From contig CM055098.1 in the NCBI GenBank assembly GCA_029204225.1, positions 12,049,552 through 12,113,551 of the forward strand: a stretch of 64,000 nt of DNA. The letters run 5' to 3'. The stretch is from Diphasiastrum complanatum (lineage: Eukaryota; Streptophyta; Lycopodiopsida; Lycopodiales; Lycopodiaceae). The notes beneath the pieces are model-generated. The model was given only the letters and a program-made list of their open reading frames with translations, did not search any database and was not told the origin of the DNA. Shown here in pieces: positions 22,742 through 34,400 of this stretch. A program made the translations under genes and the position numbers. The stretch's first letter is position 1; every line of letters starts with the position of its first letter.

Positions 22742-23495
22742 AGTCCGTGGAGGAAAAAATAAATGAATTCCTATCAAAGTATCCCCACGAGTCATCAAAA
22801 AGTGGCTGACAGATATCGTTTTCAGCTCAGACAATAAAGGGCAAGGAGCTGCAAGCATTACCCACTCTCCAACCACAACCAGATGGCGTCAGCAGCTGTT
22901 TGAAAGAGACCCTGTGGCCATCAGGGCCTATGTGACAAGTCTGCAACAATTACGGGTGAACGCGCACTTCCTGCCATGCACACGACGATCCAAATGGGCA
23001 GAATGCATCACAATTCAAAATTTCAATTGGCCGATCATTCCATCAGAGTACGGTTGGGCTACGGATGTAGATGCCAGAAGGGCTCTCACCCTATTCACCA
23101 ATAGCTACTTCAACTGCCCTGATCCAACAGTCCGCGTGGCAGCCACTTACGTCCGGACTTAGAGAATTTAATGGGGATTGAAACAAAATGGGACAATTCC
23201 CCCCCCCCCCCCCCCCCCCCCCAATATTCTTTGATCCTAATAAGGCGCTAACTTCCGACAAAGTCGAAGATCAGCTGCCAGTCACTCGTGTGTATTATCG
23301 AGCTGCCCTTCTTGGCGATCCCTGGATGAGCAGATTCCAAGCGTGGGTCGACCAAGACTGGCTGACAGGAGTCCACAAGTCCCTTCACACGCCCAAGGAC
23401 TTGAAGAAAACTGGACTGCCTCAGCTTTATGGAAGACGTCATGGGCCACCTGATCCAACAAAGGCGGGCCAAGAAGACTCTTTATTGAACCGGTA
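22742..23495 (+). pseudogene. Unknown ORF before gypsy 3' LTR, copy A
   Basis: In three broken frames this reads KSVEEKINEFLSKYPHESS, then QLRVNAHFLPCTRRSKW, NWPIIPSEYGW, CPDPTVR, and after a poly-C tract FFDPNKA, DQLPVTRVYYRAALLGDPW. The same ordered motifs occur in copy B at 59535-60396 (INVEDQIQNFLKQHPHESS, QLRVDPYYVPMPRRNKW, NWPIIHQPYSW, SPDPTVRQL, FDPNKP, DQLPVARLYFRAAMMGGSW). I recognise no known domain. It lies in sense between pol and the 3' LTR, a place where some plant gypsy elements have an extra or env-like ORF. No membrane segment is visible. Copy A is decayed by stops and the poly-C expansion. Confidence 0.6.
23199..23222. repeat. Poly-C tract (24 bp)
   Basis: Twenty-four consecutive C residues inside unknown ORF copy A, where copy B has a Pro-coding CCTCCCTCCTCTGG-like segment. 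It is probably a slippage expansion; the exact length may be unreliable in assembled sequence. Confidence 0.85.
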
Positions 23496-23534
23496 GAGTG
23501 CCGAGGGACCGGCACTACTTCAGGCCGTGGGTCC

Positions 23535-24348
23535 TGTTGGGGGTATTCCCAACGAATTGTAAATAAATAAAATCAACTAATAAAATGTATTGCGAGGGCA
23601 TGGCATCCTGCGCGCATAAGCCCATGGTCCAATGAGCACACAAGCTTAAGTTGTAAATAAAATAAAATAGACTTGGGCCTTTGAATTAAAATAAAACTAG
23701 AGGCCCAAAGTCATTTTTAAACTTAGAGATTACTTTTTAGAGTTGGGTCCAAATTGGGACTCACATGAATCTTGTGAATTTCAATGTACTTTTTGTGGAC
23801 CCTTGGATCAAGTTGGGTCCAAGATGAATATAGGATCAATGTAAATACTAGCCAATAGGATTTTGGGGCAAGGGCCTTTCCCATTTTATAAAAAGGCACC
23901 ATTTGTACTCTATTTGCATGCTTAATAGAGAGGAGGAGACTCTATCATTTTGAGAGCTCAAGCATCCTCATTTGCTAATCACTCTTGCTTATGCTATTGT
24001 TGTGGTTGCTTGTTATTTCCATTTCCCATGCTTTTTGTTTATGCTAGTTAAGGTTTTTCCATAAGCAATGAAATTGAGCATTTGAGCTAACTTCCATCTT
24101 ATCTCTCTCTCTTTCTCTCTTCTCCTTCTTCTTCCTCTTCTATTCTATCCTTTCTCTTCACCAACAATCATGATGAAGTTAGTTAGGGGAGTAGAGATAG
24201 TGTGAGTAGTGTTAGGGGAGGTAGAGTTAGACAAAAAGTAGAAAACTAACTAAAAGTAGCATCTATGCATAGTTAGGTACCTATCCAGTGAACTAGCCCT
24301 TGTTGACAGGCGGGAGGGCTATACTACGCAAGATCTTCGACCCTACAT
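23535..24348 (+). mobile_element. gypsy 3' LTR (814 bp)
   Basis: Starts TGTTGGGGGTATTCCCAAC and ends CGACCCTACA. It has a TATA-like TTTTATAAAAAGGCACC near 23886, followed by a CT-rich stretch. It corresponds to the minus-strand LTR at 7075-7897 with modest divergence. The sequence to its right is unrelated copia DNA. Confidence 0.85.
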
Positions 24349-26450
24349 TGTCCCTCTCTAGACATTCAATTGCCTCCTCGAATGTTTGTAGTTCGCCACT
24401 GAATCCACAGAACTCTTCTTATTCATCACTCGAATGCGAAGCGACTCGAAAATCTTTGTTTTTGTATTCGTCTTCTGCTCCCTCTGTCACTGGTGGCAGA
24501 TCATAGTACTGTCTTTCCAGAACTTCATAGCTGACAGGGTCATCATTGACCATCGTCCTGCTCTCATCAAATCTGACATCTCTCACTATCTTCACAGTGT
24601 TCGTGTCTGGCATGTAGACTCTGTAGTATGACGAATTGTTGCCATAGCCTACCAAAAATCTTTGTTCAGTCTTTTCATCAAGCTTCTTTCGAAGCTTATC
24701 ATGGATATGTGCATAAGCTGCACAACCAAAGATTCTGATGTGAGACAGGTTGGGCTTTCTACCCCACCATAATTCATGTGGTGTCGTGTGAGGGACACCA
24801 GACTTCCATGTCCTGTTCTGGATGTATGCAGCTGTAGCTACTAATTCAGCCCACAATACCCTTGGAGCTTTCGAGTCAGCCATCATGCATCTGGCAGCTT
24901 CCATCATGGTTCTATTCTTTCGTTCTGCAACACCATTGTGTTGCGGTGTGTAAGCTGCAATCCTTCTGTGAATGATGCCACGATCATTACAGAAGTTAGT
25001 GAAGCGATTCGAGATGTATTCGCCACCTCGATCTGCTTCACTTTGTTGCATGTGCATCTCTCTGTCCGATTCACATACTCTGTGAATTTATCAAGTGCTT
25101 CTGATTTATTCTGAATGAAATACACTATGGCGAATTTACTATAATCATCAATGAAGGTTATGTAATATTTTGAGCTTCCTACTGAGATCACATTGAAAGG
25201 CCCACAGATGTCAGAATGCAGTAACTCCAAAATCTTAGTCGTTCTGTAGGAGTCTTTGACAAATGGAGTGCGAGACATCTTACCCTTTAGACATGCATCA
25301 TAGGTGGCCGAATTGTTCGCATTCGAGATGCTGGACCCTATTATTGCTCCATGATGCTTGTTTGGTAAAGTGCCATTGAGTTCATGTGGCATAGTCTCCT
25401 GTGCCACAGAGTGTCTGGCGAGTCATCACGAGTCTGATGCACTTGATCTGCAGGTAGGTGTACCTTCAGGTGATATAGATTACATTTTCTTCTGCCTTGA
25501 GTGATTAGGGTACAGGTACTGACATCAATAACATTGCATGCGTCATCAGAAAATGTCACACGCATTCCTCCATCAGCTATCTTTGCCACAAAAAGCAAGT
25601 CCTACTGCAGTGTAGGCACGAACAGAACGTCTTCGAGTCGTCTGTCTTGGCCATTCGTGTTGAGCCACAGTGAACCAATACCGTTCACTTGATGTTTGGA
25701 TTCATCTCCAAGAACAATGAATTTTGATGGATCAGCACTTCGAAAATCTGACATAATTCGCCTTGATGTCACGAAGTGTGAGGTGGCTCCTGAATCTAGG
25801 ATCACCTCATGTGTGTCAGATGTTGACGCTGCACACACATCTGCACAAATATAGGTGGTCGAACGATTTCTGTTCGGTCTCTCTTCACCCATTTGTGAGC
25901 TCTCTGGCTCCTCAACATAGGATGAACTGTTGTTGTTCTCCTATTTGTTCTGTGCTGATTTGTTCCTTGGGTTTAGGCAACAATCCATGACCACATGACC
26001 TTTCTTGTGGCAGTGGATACATTCAATTTTCGGATTGAGCCAACATGTATCAATTGTGTGCCCATCTCATCTGCATTTCACGCAAGTCTTCTTGTCTCCA
26101 CTCTACTGTTTCGACCTCCCTTTGTTCTTCCACGTGCCTTTGCTGGTCTCCTCTGCTTGTTGATCACGATCCCACCTTTGATTCGACTCCCTCTTAGGCT
26201 TGAATTGTTTCATTGCCTTTTCTTTGTTGTCATAGAGGGCTTGGTCAGAAAAATCCTTGTGATCAAGGTGCTCTCTCGCCTCGACTTCCTCTCAAATCTC
26301 GACAATTGCTTTCTCGAGGGTCATTGTAGGATCTTTCACGAGCAGGATTCTGGTTGTCTGGAAAGACTGTATTCTGTATTTTCGTCTTCTTCTTCTTGTC
26401 TTTCTTACTAGCATTAGAGTTCAAACATTCATTATGCATCAAAACAGAAA
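24349..26450 (-). mobile_element. copia fragment (gag end to integrase), minus strand
   Basis: From about 26330 downward on the minus strand: Lys-rich gag end, zinc knuckle, protease, integrase zinc site and integrase core, stopping before RT at the gypsy LTR. No LTR of its own is seen. It lies opposite in orientation to the copia gag fragment at 22079, so the two are not simply halves of one uninverted element. Confidence 0.8.
24419..26330 (-). pseudogene. copia gag-protease-integrase remnant
   Basis: Pieces in order on the minus strand: zinc knuckle CIHCHKKGHVVMDC (about 26020-25980), protease ILDSGATSHFVTSRR (25892-25602), integrase zinc region with LWHRRLCHMN (25598-25341), and the core start LLHSDICGPF and FIDDYSKF (25407-24904). 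The catalytic end has a RGGEY site and YTPQHNGVAERKNRTM (25057-24419). Frameshifts and stops separate the pieces. The second Asp of the core appears altered (ADRGGEY keeps Asp). Integrase would insert element DNA. RT and RNase H are missing. Confidence 0.82.
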
Positions 26451-26620
26451 GTATATAGTCGTGTCGTGTAACTTTTAGATTAGGGCGATTAAGCATCTAC
26501 AACTAATCATGAATTACAAGAGTGGCATATTAGCCACGATCTAAAGTGCTCCCGCTGATGTCATGATATCAGATCAGATATTTGTACCCCATGGTACTTA
26601 GCTGATCTTCTTGGCTGTTC

Positions 26621-26650
26621 GTGTCGTGTCGTGTCGTGTCGTGTCGTGTC
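26621..26650. repeat. (GTGTC)6 microsatellite
   Basis: Six perfect copies of GTGTC, with a related GTGTCGTGT at 26461-26470. Confidence 0.9.
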
Positions 26651-26659
26651 GCCTTTTGT

Positions 26660-29315
26660 CAAAGGTTCAAAATTGAAAGCTAGCAAAGCTTTGGCATTAG
26701 AGACAAAATGTTTCTTCATAATTGCCCAACTACATATTAATTTGACATAAATGGTCATTTTGGCAAGATTCAACTAGGGAAGGGTATTGAGCCTGAAACC
26801 AATGTCGTCTCTTCCTACATCTTTTCCAAAAATAAGAGAGGTGGTGGTATATCAAAATTATAGCCCATCAAAGTTGGCCCCAAACCTGCTCACTTCATGG
26901 AATGTGTGGCTTGTTATAGAGAATAATCCATGATCTAGCCTTGAGAGGGCCGCACGAGAGAACTAAGACTTGGTGCAAATCCACATGGTCTTACTAGGCC
27001 AATACAAATACATTCATGTTGGATACATGAGCTGGCAGTTAGTGTGATGAATCGTGCGTGTGTTGTCGTAGTTTCAAAGCCTCTCATTTGTTACATATGT
27101 GCGTGTGTTGTCGTAGTTTCAAAGCCTCTCATTTGTTACATATGGTGTGTGACTTTCAAGTGGTTTGCTTGATCCATCAATGTGTGGCCGAATGAGCCTC
27201 ATGAATTTGTAACAACTTGTCGGAATCCATTCGGAAGGTAGTCGATCCTATATCAACTCGCTGAATATATCGCTTGTTGCATATTTCATGTGAAGAACCC
27301 AACCTAGCAGGCCACCAACCTGGAACTTTACCTTATGGACTTTTGATGGCCAGTCGAACATCACACATAGTGTTGGGATATAATATGAACATGCTAGAAT
27401 GATATTTGAAGAATTTAAAAGGTCATCCGACTGATACAAATAATGACATAGTGATAATAAATCATATTTTCAAATGTAGAATGTACTTTGATGATATCCC
27501 ATCTTCCAAGTGGTATTTTTAGTAGCTTGAAAAAAAAAACAATGTCACATTGAATCACTAGAAAGCCAATAATAAGTGGTAGATGGGTGTATTTGGGCTT
27601 GCCTCTGAAAGATGGTCCCCGACTAAAAATGGAGGTGTGCAGCTCAGAAATTAGCTCGTCACTCGGATGTTTTGGCTCAAAGAATGGTAAACCCCCAAAG
27701 GTCCAATGTCAATATCCCAAAACCTCTCCTGCTAGTGTGCACCATCTCATATGTATGACAAAAGATGTCATGCTTGTAAAGCTATAATAAAATATTAGAT
27801 TGTCAGATGTGTTGTTGCAACTAGTTTAATTGTTGAAAGTTGTGACTAATGAAATTCACAATGTTAGAAATAATGCTTGATAGTGGAATGGCATTAATCT
27901 ATCTCTAATCTTGCCTTTGCAATTACCAATAGCACAAAAAATATTCCAAACTAGACTACCAAAAAATTTGACAAATCAAAATTTATTGTACTCAACTGAA
28001 ATTGTCGAATTTCAAACTTTTTCTCTCTCAAAATAAAAGTACATAATTTAAATTGAATTGTCTATGATCTAGTACTATTAAAACTAAGTGTAATGGAGCT
28101 CAAGATGATGATCTGAGTCTAAGGACTGATCACTAAGACAATCGTTCAAAAACAGTATGTTTTTTTTCAAACTATAGCAAGTAGAAAAGTTTCTATAGAA
28201 ACTATGAGTCTACACCTTAGGAGCTTGTAGCTATGACCTTAACACCTTGATCATTGCTCCACATTTGCTTGTTATTTATCGAAAAACCATTAAACCTACT
28301 ATCTTATAATAATGGTTGAAATGCACTTCATATGTATTGGATTTTCATTCATGATTAGTCATCTGTAAGTGTGTGACAAGAACAATGGTATATTTATGCT
28401 AGAGAATAAATTACTTGAATTGTGTAAAAGTACTAAGCATAGTGTAGAGTCTGTTAGACTACTTCAGATGTGAAAAATTTGAATAAAAGAATATTCGAAG
28501 AAGATTAAAATAATTCGAAAAAATTTCAAACGAATTTTGAAAGTTTGGATCTTTGAATTTGATGGTCTCTACTACTCAAATCTCAAATAATATGACAAAC
28601 CTTCGAATCTAGATTTTCTGCTGCTTGAATTTGATAGGCATAGTAGTTGTGACATGAAAGAATTTGGAGTGGAATTTAATTTTCAACCTTTATTAAAACT
28701 CATCAGTCAAATCTTTAAACTAACAAATGTCTCAATAAGATTTCCTCTTACTAAATTTTTATACTCTTGCATGATTGTTTTGTGCACAAATTTATTTGAA
28801 AGAAAAAAAGTAGCAGACAATTTTTTGAGCAAATTGTTGAGACTCCATTCATTTCTAAACTAGCAAGCTCAAGCCTACCCTTGGAAACCAAGAAACATTT
28901 CTAAACTAAACAATTTTATCAAATAACACATCCAAATATACCATAATTTTCAAGGTTTAAGATTAGTAGATAGTTACCACCAAGTGAGTCTCATGATGAA
29001 GACATCTATCTCAATTCATTTTCTAAGTGATTCTTTACATTTTGCTTTTTATTTAAATTTAAGTCGAAAATGTGATTCTTTAATAAAGTTTCAACACAAA
29101 CAAATGTTGTAAGACTCCTAGAAGTGTTCTCATGACTTTGTTGACCAAGTCCACCAAGGTTCTCGATTAGAAATGATGTTGTCCTCTAGCTATAAATAGT
29201 AGCTCAACAATAATTTGATGCACTCAACTATAACCTTGAAATTTTTAAGGAATGCTCTTAGAGGATTGTGAAATATAAAAACTTCATATTCTAAACATCG
29301 AGCTCATATTTCCAA
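26660..29315. other. AT-rich intergenic DNA, no gene recognised
   Basis: No recognisable protein motif, LTR pair or RNA gene. It contains a 45-bp tandem duplication (27056-27145). Short frames such as 27587-27787 and 28654-28863 have no conserved features. Confidence 0.4.
27056..27145. repeat. 45-bp tandem duplication
   Basis: The unit beginning GCGTGTGTTGTCGTAGTTTC at 27056 is repeated exactly from 27101. Confidence 0.85.
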
Positions 29316-30236
29316 AAACGATACGAAACCGTTCCTAGGAATGGAAACCGTTCCTTAAAAAAATATAAGTAATTTAGAAAAAATTTCAATTTTAAATTTT
29401 AGAATAAACTCTTAAAAAAGGCTTTTACGCATAAAAAAATGAGTTTCATGTACTATTTCTTGTTTGCGTTGCAAGGTTCTTATTCCTAACTTGAAACCTA
29501 ACTTAAAGATGCTCTTAGGGATAGGAACAAGAACAAGAATAGGAATGGAACTTGGGATAGGAACATAAACAATCATAGAAAGTTGCTTAGGAATAGGAAG
29601 CCCTAGAAAATGTGGAACAAGAACAAGAACAAAAACAAAAACGAACTTAGGAACATGAACAGGAACTAAAACTCATGAAAAGCCCTAAGAACTTAGGGAC
29701 AAGAGCAGGAACTTAGGAACAGGAACAAAAACATGAGATCATGAAGAAGCCCTAAAAACTTAGGAACAAGAACAAAAATAAAAACTTAGGAATAGGAAGT
29801 CCTAGGAACTTAGGTTTAACAAGAACGAGAACATGAATAAAAATGCACTTGGGAACTATTAAAAATGGAAACAGAATTAGAAACTCAAGAACGAACTCTC
29901 GAACCTTCACAAGTCATAATCCATTAGAGATACAACATATAAAGAAAGCCTACAAAACAGTACACCATTTTCAACCAAAATGCTATAGCCCAAAGTGCTT
30001 CACCACAAAAAGTTTCTAGGTTTTAAGCAAACTATATCAACATGAAAAAAAAGGTCAAAAATCGTGTATAAATTTTTCTTTTGGGTTCAAAACCATTCCT
30101 ATTTTGGGAACAGTTCCATTTCTAATAGGTATGATTTTGTTCCTAAATAGGCATCGAACCTTACCAAAAAGAAATCTGTTCCCAAGGAACGGAATGGTAA
30201 CGTACTCGTTCCTATCCCAAATTGTTAGGAACGGGT
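29316..30236. mobile_element. Possible non-autonomous TIR element with GGAAC-rich core
   Basis: The left end reads GATACGAAACCGTTCCTA and the right end, inverse-complemented, GATACCCGTTCCTAAC, so about 15 imperfect inverted bases face each other. The core at 29510-29880 is an irregular GGAACAAGAACA-type low-complexity run. A target duplication was not found, so this is tentative. Confidence 0.3.
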
Positions 30237-31183
30237 ATCAAAGGACCCCTCTCAATGCCAATATAGAAAATTATATCTCTTTTCGCCATGAATAAGTTTT
30301 TAAGTATTAGTCAAACTAAAATAGCAAGCCATTGTATAATTACCTCTATGTTGTGGTTAGCATTTAATATGTTTATATAAACTTTATTAGTTTCCAGATG
30401 TTCATTCATTAAAAAGTTAGAATTGACATGATTCTACAATGATATGTGAAGATAAACCAAAAAAAAAAAAATTGCGACATAAGGTAATTGAATATGATCA
30501 AAACTGTTTTGAATTAAACAAGAAAAAGCCTTTCTCATGTATGATGAGTGCTCCAAAAACTAAAATATCATTGAGTGCAAGAAAAACAGCAAGGGCACAC
30601 ACATCAGAGGTGAATTTTGTCATAAATTGCACAGCAGCTGCCCCCCTTTTTAGGTAAATGGCCTGATTAGCTACAAATATCCTCCAACATTGCAATAGCT
30701 ATTTTCCATGCCTAATGCACACTCTGGAAAAACAGAGGGTGACCATTCTATGAAAGCAGTCAAGTAAATATCAGAAAGTCTCATCATAAAATGGTCTACC
30801 CTTCATATACTCCTCAAGTGAAAGTTAGATCTTCAAAAGAAAACAGACAATCATAACTTGTAACCAACATAAAATGCTACAAGACTGTGGCTGTACCACA
30901 GAACTTGCAGTCTCAACAGAAAAGCACGGATATGTTTTGTGGTCTAAAGATATGCTACGTCTTTGAAAAAAGAGCTCCATATTTAGAATGCAGTGATCCA
31001 TAATCCAATGACTTGAAAGATGGAACTCGTTCAGAAAAAATGATCTATTCAGAACACTATAACAATATGTCACATGCTATTGAGGTAGCCAACTCACAAG
31101 CTCAAGGCTCGAGCATGTAGCCAACTCACAAACTCAAGATTTCTGGTCGTTATCTAAGCTTCTTCTATGCTTTAAAAAAAAAT
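30237..31183. other. 3' flank of the long-intron gene
   Basis: This lies downstream of the minus-strand stop codon at 31184 and should hold the 3' UTR and polyadenylation signal. I could not single out a signal. The open frame 30439-30657 shows no conserved motif. Confidence 0.35.
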
Positions 31184-31411
31184 TCAGATTCGGCCTCGCA
31201 TCCGCCTTCTACAATGAAAACACTTACTGCATGAATTGTTATTACCCAGACTAAACATAGCCTCTGAACTTTCTTTTTGGCCACCTGGTTTTGTGGTTTC
31301 AAGAAACCCATCCATATCCCCAAGGTAATCCTTCATTTGACTGGCAAATGTTTCTTGCAGAGCTGTCAACTCCTGTTTGAGTTCCTCAATTCGCCTTTGG
31401 TGCCTAAGAAG
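31184..31411 (-). CDS. Long-intron gene, last exon
   Basis: The acceptor TTTCTTTTGAAG precedes CTTCTTAGGCACC at 31411. It codes 75 residues with a helical RRIEELKQELTALQ segment and a Cys/Arg-rich end, then TGA at 31186-31184. Phase 0 joins the exon at 31942-31865. Confidence 0.62.
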   Translation of the reverse strand, partial: LLRHQRRIEELKQELTALQETFASQMKDYLGDMDGFLETTKPGGQKESSEAMFSLGNNNSCSKCFHCRRRMRGRI

Positions 31412-34400
31412 CTTCAAAAGAAAGCACGAAGCAAAATCAGGAGTTTATTCCAGCTAGATCTACAACAACTAATCCTGAATGCCACTTAAGCACGTGAAAG
31501 TCACGTGCACATATGCAGGAACTACCATAATTCATTACATTAACAATTTTTTATATTAATACTACAATGAGCCTTTACTACTGATTTGACATCTGCTTAC
31601 TTTAACTTATTACAAGCGTGGATGCAACGACTTACAGTTCTACTTTCTTGATAACTTTTCCTGATTTTACATTTTCTCTATGGAAAGTTAGCAAAAAAGA
31701 ACCAATGCATGGGCTGTATGTTCTTTTTTATCAAATGAGAGCTCTAGCTAGCACGATAGAGCATTTGGAGCAGATCCAGGCTACAAACGATATCTCAAAG
31801 CGACTCAAGATCAGACATTGGATAAAACCTAAGTAGCTTGCCTTATTGAACTAAACTCAAGAACCTGGTGTGTCAACTCATTCTTATAAAGCTTGGCCTG
31901 CTCGATGGAGGCTCGAATACTGTTCTCTTGTAGCTCAGATTGCTACACAGGCTTCTAGCTCTTTTCTAGTAATTATGCAACTGGCTAGTCTCAAAGGGAT
32001 TACTCGCCAACAAGTAATGATGTCAAACCCAGATACATAACAAGGCTGGGTTTTGAAAAAATATCTTTACAAACTTTTGAAAGCTTGTTTTCTACCAGTA
32101 CTCAATACGAAATAGTATACTCTATGGTTGACTCATTTCTTAGCAACCTTGGCTTGCTCTCGGAAGGCTCAAATACGGTCTAGTTCGTTCACAGCAGACA
32201 TGCAACTATTTGGTCTTAGGGGACCAGATAGTTGCATAACAGACTTGGTTTTGTCATTTCCAGAATCTTTAGAGAACTTTCAAAGATTGTGTACTACCAA
32301 TAAAACTGAAATCATAGATGAGAAACACAGCATTCAAGTGCACAATAGTATTTTCATAACAGAAATGACCGTGCAAAGAGAGGCTTGCAGTGGATACGTA
32401 TCTACAAACTATAGCGGCCTGGTGACCTGGTTCATGCAGGCCAAAGCTCACCATTCTATACTTGGCATGCGTTGTACTTTTTGTCAAATAGTTTCTTAGA
32501 AAGCTCAAACTGCTCTTTCCAGGCCAAAGGCTTTCTTCTCTTCAGGCCTACTTTAGAGGCTTCTGGCTCTTTTCTATCAAGTACACAAATATCAGAATTA
32601 CATACTGGTGAGTAATCCCACCAAGACCAGATAGTTCAATGAAAAGGCCTGGTTTTGGTGATTCCAATATCCTAAAAGAGCTCTAAAACCTTGTTTGCTA
32701 GCTAACAAGATAAATGTCATAGCCAACAAATACAAGTTTTCAATGCAAAATAGCTCTGCTCTATCCTTTCCCTTGAATTCTGATTCAAAGATTGCCGAGC
32801 CATGATTCTCCATTTGGCTAGTTCAAATCAGAAAGAATCATTACAATGCCTATTTGTCTTCCTATCATGTCATCCTTGAGGAATCTAAAAGCTTGTGTGT
32901 TGATGCAGGCTATAACTGCTATTTTCTTCCGTATCATTATTTCCAGCCTTGCAGACCTACAAAAAGAATTACACATGGTATTTGTGAAAACTAAACCTTG
33001 ACCGATGCTTTTCAGTTCAAACTAGAACGGAGTAGTTCTTATCCATTTTGATTTGCGAATCAACCCATTCAGAACCGGCCAATTATAAATTGGATGGAAA
33101 TGCTACTTTGAAGGATACACAATGAGAGAAACTCCTTACGAGTTTGTCAACCGATTTGAGGCTACTGAATATTGCTTATGCAAAGGCTAAAGGCTCATCA
33201 CCCAAGCTCCGAACTATTTATAGGACAAAAGCGAAAATAATTTCACATTTGGCCTATCAAAGGAGTCTTCCACCCTTGATTACCCCATATGTGTACCCTC
33301 CCTAAACGGCATTCATCAAGGGCGTTGCAATATGACATTGCATGTGCAATATATTCAGTCAATGTAATACTTGAGAATAGGATATCATTCAAATGCATGA
33401 AACTCAATTTTGCCTAGGATGTTGGCCAAAGAATGTCACTAGTAATCCGCTAGACTTTGTTCGAGCTTTGTCAAGCAAATGGTCAGATTTTGAAGTCACA
33501 AAACAAAATTCTATAAGACATTCTCCCCTCAGTTCAAGTACGATGGTACCTACTTGTCAAATCAACCCAAGCAGGGCTATCACCCATCTTTTAAATAAAT
33601 CTATTCCTCAAAACCCCATCAATGGAATTGCAAGCCTTATCATCCAGTAAGTAACAGGTGACCTTACGGTCTAAACTTTTTCATCTGTTTCCATTGGTAA
33701 ACCTTCCTCCCATCCATTCGTGATTGATACAGATTTGATTGGTTCTTTCCTGCGACCACACAATTACTTGGATTATTTCTATAAACGACATTATAATAGA
33801 CTGTATATAGAAAGTCAAGCCATGGTGTGTACTGAGAACTCAGCTTGGCTATGCAAGAAACTTAGGTGGTCTGCTGCATTGTTATCTTTTTCCCCAATCG
33901 TATCTCATTCTTTGTTACCCTTTTCCTGGTGTTTTTTTCATCATTGTTGTCATTAACGTCTACTAATTATCCAGTCAGATTGGGCCAACCTCTCATGCTT
34001 CCAGATCATTATGTTGTCAGTTTTGATATGAGACAATCCATCCGTCCCTCACCCAATTATGCTAACTGGAAATGTTGTGCCCCCTATGCATGTGGATGCT
34101 ATTTTCTGTGTGATCACATATCGTCAGAGAGTTAGGGTCTTAAATATGCACAGCAAATACCCATATGTAGCAATTGCAGCATCTCAGAGACATCATGAGC
34201 ATCACCTATCTTGGTATTCTCAGGCTACATGCCTCTTGAATTCCTATGGTATCTCTATATTCCACCTTCTTGAGGCAAACACTCATTCATCAGGCTATTT
34301 ATACAAAAATCATATGTTCAAAAATATGCAACTGTGGGTCAAGTTGGAGTTTTGTAGGCGACACTACCTAGCTTTTGATACGTGCACCGTATTTGGATCT

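Larger units (their letters stand above)
22385..24348 (+). mobile_element. gypsy 3' end: RNase H, unknown ORF, PPT, LTR
   Basis: A plus-strand fragment with RNase H (22403-22660), then without integrase an unknown ORF (22742-23495), a purine-rich GGCCGTGGGTCC and an LTR (23535-24348). The LTR is of the family of the minus-strand element at 3.7-7.9 kb. Loss of integrase between RNase H and the unknown ORF is an internal deletion. Confidence 0.8.

Noticed and set aside
32900-32960. Additional exon of the long-intron gene
   Set aside because: A good acceptor is present but the reading gives no family motif and no clear donor, so support is too weak.
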